A program made the position numbers and the translations under genes. The notes below the pieces were generated by a model. It saw only the letters and a program-made list of their open reading frames with translations. It did not search any database and had not been told where the DNA came from. Shown here in pieces: positions 6,480-10,600 of a stretch of DNA of 10,600 nucleotides. The first letter of the stretch is position 1; each line of letters opens with the position of its first letter. The DNA lies in the NCBI GenBank assembly GCA_903868035.1, contig CAIPTQ010000337.1, forward strand, positions 1 through 10,600, written 5' to 3'. The stretch comes from an uncultured Phycisphaerales bacterium. GTDB lineage: Bacteria; Planctomycetota; Phycisphaerae; WQYP01.

Positions 6480-8048
6480 ATGAATCGTCCGGCCAATCTC
6501 GCCCGTCTGGTCGCCCGCGTGGAGCCGTGGGACATTGCGGTCATTGGGGGCGGGGCGACGGGGGTGGGGATTGCGGTGGATGCGGCGGCGCGGGGGTATG
6601 CGGTGTGTTTGTTGGAGCAACATGATTTGGGCAAGGGGACGTCGAGCCGGTCGACGAAGCTGATCCATGGGGGCGTGCGGTACTTGCAGCAGGGGAACAT
6701 CGCGCTGGTGATGGAGGCGCTGAAGGAGCGGGGAATTCTGCGACAGAATGCGCCGCACCTGGTGCATGATCTGGCGTTTGTGGTGCCGAACTATGCGTGG
6801 TGGGAGACGCCGTTTTATGGGATCGGGATGCGGGTGTATGACATGCTGGCGGGGCGGTACGGGTTTGGGAAGTCGCGGGTGCTGTCGGTGGCGGAGGTGC
6901 TGGGGCATATTCCGACGCTGCAGCGGGAGGGGCTGCGCGGGGGGGTGCTGTATTACGACGGGCAGTTTGATGATGCGCGGCTGCTGATTGATTTGGCGCA
7001 GACGGCCGAGGGGCAGGGGGCGGTGGTGGTGAACTATGCGCCGGTGATGGGGGTGGTGCATGATGCGGAGGGGTATGTGGAGGGGCTGACGTTTGTGGAT
7101 GCCGAGACGGGGGCGGCGCATGGGCTGCGCGCCCGGTGCGTGATCAATGCGGCGGGGCCGTTTTGCGATGCGGTGCGGCGGATGGATGATGCGGGGGCGG
7201 GGGCGATGGTGGCGCCGAGCCAGGGGGTGCATGTGGTTGTCGATCGCTCTTTTCTGTCCGGGGATGCGGCGATCATGGTGCCGCACACGAGTGACGGGCG
7301 GGTGCTGTTTGCGATTCCGTGGCACGGTTATGCGCTGCTGGGGACGACGGACACGCCGCTGCGCGAGGCGAGCTTGGAACCGGTGGCGCAAGAGGCGGAG
7401 ATCGAATTTATCCTTTCGACGGCGGCGCATTACCTGGCCAAGCCGCCGGGGCGCGGGGATGTGCGGAGCGTATTCGCGGGGATTCGTCCGCTGGTGCGGG
7501 CGGGGGAATCGGGCACTACGGCGGGGCTGTCGCGCGAGCACACGATTCATGTGGCGCGGAGCGGGTTGTTGACGATTGCCGGCGGGAAGTGGACGACGTA
7601 TCGCAAGATGGCGGAGGATTGTGTGGATCATGCGGCGACGCTGGGCAAGTTGGAGGAGCGGGCGTGCGTGACGCGGGCGCTGCGGATCCACGGGTATCAT
7701 GAGCGGCCGCAGGAGTTTGGGGAGCTGTGGTTTTATGGGAGCGCGGCGCAGGGGGTTCGGGCGCTGATGGATGAGGTGCCGGCGCTGGCGCGGCGGCTGC
7801 ATGCGGCGCTGCCGATATATGGGGCGCAGGTGGTGTGGGCGGCGCGGCAGGAGATGGCGCGGAGCGTGGAGGATGTGCTGGCGCGGCGGACGCGGGCGTT
7901 GTTTCTCGATGCGCGAGCGGCGCGGGAGATGGCGCCGGCGGTGGCGGGGCTGCTGGCGGGGGAACTGGGGCGGGATGCGGCGTGGCGGGAGGCGCAGGTC
8001 GCGGCCTTCACCGCTGTCGCCCGGCAGTATATTCCGGCTGGCCAGTAG
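6480..8048 (+). CDS. glpD: FAD-dependent glycerol-3-phosphate dehydrogenase
   Basis: This enzyme oxidises sn-glycerol 3-phosphate to dihydroxyacetone phosphate with FAD, passing electrons to the quinone pool at the inner membrane. The 522 residues fit the family (about 500-560). The FAD-binding site is GGGATG at 23-28 (IAVIGGGATGVGIAVDAAA). Further family signatures are TSSRSTKLIHGGVRYL (54-69), YYDGQFDDARL (158-168), LLGTTDTPL (286-294), AGIRPLVRAGE (333-343) and GGKWTTYRKMAED (368-380). The C-terminal helical DAO_C domain spans about 400-522, with ARQEMARSVEDVLARRTR near residues 458-475. The start MNRPANLARL fits other members that carry some 15-20 residues before the FAD fold, yet no ribosome site precedes it. 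The central part uses G-ending codons very heavily, unlike its neighbours. No glpK or glpF is in the window. Confidence 0.95.
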   Translation: MNRPANLARLVARVEPWDIAVIGGGATGVGIAVDAAARGYAVCLLEQHDLGKGTSSRSTKLIHGGVRYLQQGNIALVMEALKERGILRQNAPHLVHDLAFVVPNYAWWETPFYGIGMRVYDMLAGRYGFGKSRVLSVAEVLGHIPTLQREGLRGGVLYYDGQFDDARLLIDLAQTAEGQGAVVVNYAPVMGVVHDAEGYVEGLTFVDAETGAAHGLRARCVINAAGPFCDAVRRMDDAGAGAMVAPSQGVHVVVDRSFLSGDAAIMVPHTSDGRVLFAIPWHGYALLGTTDTPLREASLEPVAQEAEIEFILSTAAHYLAKPPGRGDVRSVFAGIRPLVRAGESGTTAGLSREHTIHVARSGLLTIAGGKWTTYRKMAEDCVDHAATLGKLEERACVTRALRIHGYHERPQEFGELWFYGSAAQGVRALMDEVPALARRLHAALPIYGAQVVWAARQEMARSVEDVLARRTRALFLDARAAREMAPAVAGLLAGELGRDAAWREAQVAAFTAVARQYIPAGQ

Positions 8049-8057
8049 AGCGGCGCA

Positions 8058-8137
8058 ATGGTCGCTCCCTAACGGGCGCGGCTCTGAGGGCCGCTTGATG
8101 GTCGCTTCCTAACGGGCGCGGCTCCGAGGGTTTCTTG
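8058..8137. repeat. Tandem pair of 40-bp intergenic repeats
   Basis: Units 8058-8097 and 8098-8137 agree at 35 of 40 positions. The shared core is CCTAACGGGCGCGGCTC. The first unit contains the inverted repeat GCGGC (8078-8082) and GCCGC (8090-8094). I recall this motif (reverse complement GAGCCGCGCCCGTTAGGGAG) as a dispersed intergenic repeat in planctomycete genomes. It lies directly after glpD and could act as a terminator-like or REP-like element; no T-run follows. Confidence 0.7.
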
Positions 8138-8186
8138 TTAGATGTTCACCCGACCATTTTCGTCCCATGCACTTCCAAATCCGTAT

Positions 8187-8216
8187 GCGACAAGCACCCG
8201 TTACCTCCCGTACAAT
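8187..8216 (+). promoter_or_regulatory. Promoter for the GH43 gene
   Basis: GCGACA (8187-8192) and TACAAT (8211-8216) are separated by 18 bp; the first keeps the GACA half of the -35 consensus. The -10 ends 24 nt before the ATG at 8241. AGGAGG at 8228-8233 is a strong ribosome site and decides the start over the upstream in-frame ATG at 8142, which lies before this promoter. Confidence 0.5.
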
Positions 8217-8240
8217 ATTTGCCGCTCAGGAGGATTCCCC

Positions 8241-9983
8241 ATGTCACGCCCAAGTTCACGCGCTTTGTTGGCCCTGGCCGCCGCCCTTGTCACTTTATTT
8301 ACAGGTTGTCAAATGCCCGATTCCCGTGCCGAAACCGTCTCTTCCGCCACTTCCGCGCTGCCCGCGGTCTACACGCCCGACGGCGGCCCGGGCGCGTACA
8401 AGAATCCCATTGTGTTTGCGGACTATTCCGATCCGGACGTGTGCCGGGTGGGCGATGATTTCTACATGACGGCCTCGTCGTTTTCGTGTTTTCCGGGGCT
8501 GCCGGTGCTGCATTCGCGGGATCTGGCGCATTGGACGATCATCGGCCACGCGCTGCCGCGGTATCCGGCGCCGCTGGACGCCAACTTCAACACGCCGGCG
8601 CATGGCGCGGGGGTGTGGGCGCCGGCCATCCGCTTCCACAACGGCGAGTTCTACATATATTTTGGCGATCCGGACCTGGGCGTCTTCATGGCGAAAACCA
8701 CGAACCCCGCCGGGCCGTGGGAGCCGCTCGTCCGCGTGAAGGAGGCCAAGGGCTGGATCGACACGTGCCCCTTCTGGGATGACGACGGCAACGCGTACCT
8801 GGTGCATGCCTTCGCCAACTCCCGCGCGGGCATCGGCAACGTCCTGGACATCTGCAAAATGGCCCCCGATGGCACGCGCCTGCTCGACGAGGGCACGCGC
8901 ATCTACGACGGCGGGCAGCCCAATCGCCCGGCGGCGGCGGCCTTCGCCTCCGCCCCGAAATATAACACCGTGGAAGGCCCCAAGTTCTATAAGCGCAACG
9001 GACTGTACTACATCATGGCACCCGGCGGCGGCGTGGCCGGCGGCTACCAGATCGTGTTCCGCGCCAAAAATGTTCTGGGGCCTTACGAGTCGCGCATCGT
9101 TCTCGACAAGGGCAACACCAATGTCAACGGGCCGCACCAGGGCGGCTGGGTGACTTCGTCCGCCGGCGCCACGGCGGAGGATTGGTTCATCCACTTCCAG
9201 GAAATCCTGCCCTACGGGCGCATACTGCACCTACAGCCCGTGCAGTGGGTCAATGACTGGCCCGTCATGGGCAACGACCCCGACGGCAACGGCACGGGGG
9301 AACCGGTGCTCACGCACAAGCTGCCCGTTGGGAGCGCTCCGGTGGCCAAGGAACTCCTGGCGCCGCAGACCTCTGATGAATTCGATCAACCGCCCCTGGG
9401 CCTGCAATGGCAATGGTGGGCCAACTTCAAACCGGAGTGGGCCAGCCTGTCGGCCCGTGCTGGGTTCCTGCGACTGCCGCCCGTTTCATTGGAGAAGAAC
9501 ACGCTGCTCTACAATCGGCCCAATTTGCTCGTACAGAAATTCCCCGCCGAGACTTTCACGGTGACCACCAAATTGGACGTCTCCGGCCTGGCCGAGGGCG
9601 AATCCGCGGGCCTGGTGCTCGCGGGCAAGACGATGTCGTCGCTCACCTGCACGCGCACGGCGGCGGGCGTCAAGGTGGCGCGCACCAACTTCACCGCGCC
9701 GGCGAGCGGGGCGCTTCCGCCGAATGCCGCCGATGCCGAGGCGACGGCGGTCGTGCTTACCACACGTTCGGACGTGGTGTGGCTGCGCATGAAGGTCGCG
9801 GCCCGGGGGGTGTGTACGTTCCAGGTGAGCGCCGATGGGACGATCTTCACCAACCTGGGCAACCCGGTGACGGCGGTCAACGCGATGTGGATCGGCGCCA
9901 AGGTGGGCGTGTTCTGCAACGCGCCGGCGAACACCAAGCCCACGGGGCATGCGGACTTTGAATATTTTCACGTGGAACCGTGA
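8241..9983 (+). CDS. Lipoprotein glycoside hydrolase family 43 (beta-xylosidase / arabinofuranosidase type)
   Basis: The 580-residue protein starts with a lipoprotein signal peptide: MSRPSSR, a hydrophobic core, and FTGC with C23 as the lipidated residue (Phe at -3 is not the commonest choice). The GH43 five-bladed propeller covers about 45-350. Its three acidic residues are visible: base D64 in ADYSDPDV, pKa modulator D174 in WIDTCPFWDDDG, and acid E245 in TVEGPKFY. The phrase DDFYMTASSFSCFPGLPVLH, and SRDLAHWTIIGHAL after it, recalls GH43 subfamily 12. Residues about 378-580 (SDEFDQPPLGLQWQW onward) form a concanavalin-like beta-xylosidase C-terminal domain. GH43 enzymes invert the anomeric centre and remove xylose or arabinose from hemicellulose side chains; which sugar this one takes cannot be told from sequence. 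It would act on the cell surface or in the periplasm. It has its own promoter and no transporter or regulator neighbour. Confidence 0.92.
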   Translation: MSRPSSRALLALAAALVTLFTGCQMPDSRAETVSSATSALPAVYTPDGGPGAYKNPIVFADYSDPDVCRVGDDFYMTASSFSCFPGLPVLHSRDLAHWTIIGHALPRYPAPLDANFNTPAHGAGVWAPAIRFHNGEFYIYFGDPDLGVFMAKTTNPAGPWEPLVRVKEAKGWIDTCPFWDDDGNAYLVHAFANSRAGIGNVLDICKMAPDGTRLLDEGTRIYDGGQPNRPAAAAFASAPKYNTVEGPKFYKRNGLYYIMAPGGGVAGGYQIVFRAKNVLGPYESRIVLDKGNTNVNGPHQGGWVTSSAGATAEDWFIHFQEILPYGRILHLQPVQWVNDWPVMGNDPDGNGTGEPVLTHKLPVGSAPVAKELLAPQTSDEFDQPPLGLQWQWWANFKPEWASLSARAGFLRLPPVSLEKNTLLYNRPNLLVQKFPAETFTVTTKLDVSGLAEGESAGLVLAGKTMSSLTCTRTAAGVKVARTNFTAPASGALPPNAADAEATAVVLTTRSDVVWLRMKVAARGVCTFQVSADGTIFTNLGNPVTAVNAMWIGAKVGVFCNAPANTKPTGHADFEYFHVEP

Positions 9984-9987
9984 TTGA

Positions 9988-10011
9988 GCATGCGCCAAAC
10001 TTCGCGTGTGC
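9988..10011 (+). terminator. Hairpin after the GH43 gene
   Basis: GCATGCGC and GCGTGTGC pair over eight positions (two G.U) around an 8-nt loop, five bases after the stop codon. No T-run follows, so intrinsic termination is uncertain. Confidence 0.3.
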
Positions 10012-10014
10012 GGC

Positions 10015-10044
10015 TTGGATGAAGCGCTCAAGATTTGATATAGT
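10015..10044 (+). promoter_or_regulatory. Promoter of the RelBE-type operon
   Basis: TATAGT (10039-10044) is preceded by TGA, making TGATATAGT an extended -10. TTGGAT (10015-10020) is a weak -35 at 18 bp. The -10 ends 28 nt before the ATG at 10073. In RelBE modules the toxin-antitoxin complex usually represses this site; no clear operator palindrome is visible here. Confidence 0.5.
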
Positions 10045-10072
10045 TAGGTCGTTGATTTTGCGAGAGTGACCC

Positions 10073-10267
10073 ATGACCGCAACATATGCCACATTACGGA
10101 TGAATGGAAGCGAGTTTGTGCTGGTGCCGAAGGCCGAATTCCGGCGCATGACCGAAGAGGATCGTCGTGATGCGCGCCAGGTCGCGCAGGCCGTGGCGCG
10201 ATTTCGCGCGGGCAAGAGCAAGGCCGTGCCGTTGGCCGTCGTGAAGCGGGAACTTGGCCTGACATGA
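10073..10267 (+). CDS. Antitoxin of a RelBE/ParDE-type pair
   Basis: This 64-residue protein precedes and overlaps a RelE-family toxin, which is the main evidence for its role. The N-terminus (ATYATLRMNGSEFVLVPKAEF, residues 3-23) is predicted beta-beta-alpha, like Phd/RelB-type DNA-binding antitoxins. The remainder, with RRDARQVAQAVARFRAGKS and ending VVKRELGLT, is charged and helical and would wrap around the toxin. The ribosome site is poor (GAGAG about 6 nt upstream). Its stop overlaps the toxin start (ATGA at 10264-10267), giving translational coupling so that antitoxin is made first. I cannot place it firmly in Phd or RelB by sequence alone. Confidence 0.8.
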   Translation: MTATYATLRMNGSEFVLVPKAEFRRMTEEDRRDARQVAQAVARFRAGKSKAVPLAVVKRELGLT

Positions 10268-10539
10268 TCATGCGGCATACTCCATATGAAGTGCTGATGG
10301 AACCGCCCGCACGGCGCGTGCTGGCCAAGTTGCCACGGGACATTCAAGCCCGTTTGCTGGCGCGTATTGAATTGTTGGGGACGAATCCCCGACCACAGGG
10401 CGCCGTCAAACTATCCGGGCATGAGGCTTATCGCGTGCGCGTGGGGGATTATCGCATCATATATTCGGTGCTCGATGATCGTCTATTGGTGTTGGTGGTG
10501 GACGTCGGGCATCGGCGAGAGGTGTATCGCGGCTGGTGA
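10264..10539 (+). CDS. RelE/ParE superfamily toxin (mRNA interferase type)
   Basis: The 91-residue protein has the RelE fold pattern: MEPPARRVLAKLPRDIQARL (12-31), a two-helix start, then the beta sheet with the hallmark YRVRVGDYRIIYSV (56-69) and GHRREVYRG (82-90). R57, R59, R64, Y67, H83, R84, R85 and Y88 correspond to the basic and aromatic residues typical of ribosome-dependent mRNA-cutting RelE toxins; ParE gyrase toxins tend to lack this set, so an mRNA interferase is the better guess. Length is normal and there is no frameshift, so the toxin looks intact. Translation could start at 10264 (overlapping the antitoxin stop) or at the second ATG at 10270. No helper gene follows. Confidence 0.9.
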   Translation: MIMRHTPYEVLMEPPARRVLAKLPRDIQARLLARIELLGTNPRPQGAVKLSGHEAYRVRVGDYRIIYSVLDDRLLVLVVDVGHRREVYRGW

Positions 10540-10548
10540 GAACGAGCT

Positions 10549-10571
10549 GCCCGCCTAAAGGCGGTACTACA
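10549..10571. repeat. Hairpin repeat fragment CCGCCTAAAGGCGG...ACTACAAA
   Basis: CCGCCT (10551-10556) and AGGCGG (10559-10564) form a tight 6-bp inverted repeat, followed by TACTACAAA. I recall close variants as a dispersed intergenic element in planctomycetes and related phyla. Lying 12 bp after the toxin stop, it may also help end that transcript. Confidence 0.45.
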
Positions 10572-10575
10572 AACC

Positions 10576-10600
10576 TTACAACTCCGGCTCCTCCAGCGGC
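10576..10600 (-). CDS. Possible 3' end of a minus-strand gene (cut by window edge)
   Basis: Read on the minus strand, the last 25 bases give PLEEPEL followed by a TAA stop at 10576-10578. An acidic tail like this would suit a convergent gene ending opposite the toxin, with the hairpin at 10551-10564 between them. Eight codons are far too few to be sure, and nothing can be said of its function. Confidence 0.2.

Noticed and set aside
6369..7802. Long open frame on the minus strand opposite glpD (477 codons)
   Set aside because: Its translation is Arg/Pro/His-rich without any motif, and its openness follows from the G-ending codons of glpD on the other strand.
8295..9230. Minus-strand frame opposite the GH43 gene
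   Set aside because: Antisense shadow of a gene with all three GH43 catalytic residues; no start signals.
10073..10539. Toxin-antitoxin pair as part of a new defence island
   Set aside because: It is a standard RelBE-type two-gene module with usual overlap; no nuclease, ATPase, integrase or other defence gene is nearby.

Overview
The window looks like ordinary chromosomal backbone from a GC-rich planctomycete, probably of the class Phycisphaerae. The reasons are the enlarged SecA, the N-terminal zinc ribbon of the form CxQCGYDLRAT..CPECGRPF followed by one membrane helix, and the many short dispersed intergenic repeats. The assignment is inference from pattern recognition; no search was run.

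Layout. The 3' part of secA (1-1921) is followed by a small DUF104-type antitoxin gene (1961-2182) whose expected downstream toxin is absent. A minus-strand membrane protein with a Pro/Ala-rich linker (2217-2849) comes next. A gene-poor stretch (2850-3131) holds its promoter region and a possible decayed gene tail. Then two divergent genes share a 191-bp promoter region: a minus-strand zinc-ribbon, single-helix, leucine-rich-repeat protein with eleven 24-residue repeats (3132-4421), and a plus-strand membrane-anchored protein with an STN-like segment (4613-5908). A small retropepsin-like aspartic protease (5992-6378, minus) lies head to head with a GlpD-type glycerol-3-phosphate dehydrogenase (6480-8048, plus). 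A tandem 40-bp repeat pair separates that gene from a lipoprotein GH43 beta-xylosidase/arabinofuranosidase-type enzyme (8241-9983). The window ends with a RelBE-type toxin-antitoxin pair (10073-10539) and a hairpin repeat.

The genes do not form one operon. Most have their own promoter, and a recurring arrangement is visible: a TACAAT, TATAGT or TAGACT -10 box ending 24-28 nt before the start codon, usually with a clear Shine-Dalgarno sequence. GlpD and the GH43 enzyme both fit use of plant-type glycans and glycerol as carbon sources, but nothing ties them into one pathway. I see no new defence system, no CRISPR array, no insertion sequence and no RNA gene. The points most worth a second look are the five internal W/F-type repeats that enlarge SecA, the antitoxin left with a truncated ATGA junction, the hairpin repeat shared by two promoter regions, and the sharply G-ending codon block and apparently leaderless start of glpD.
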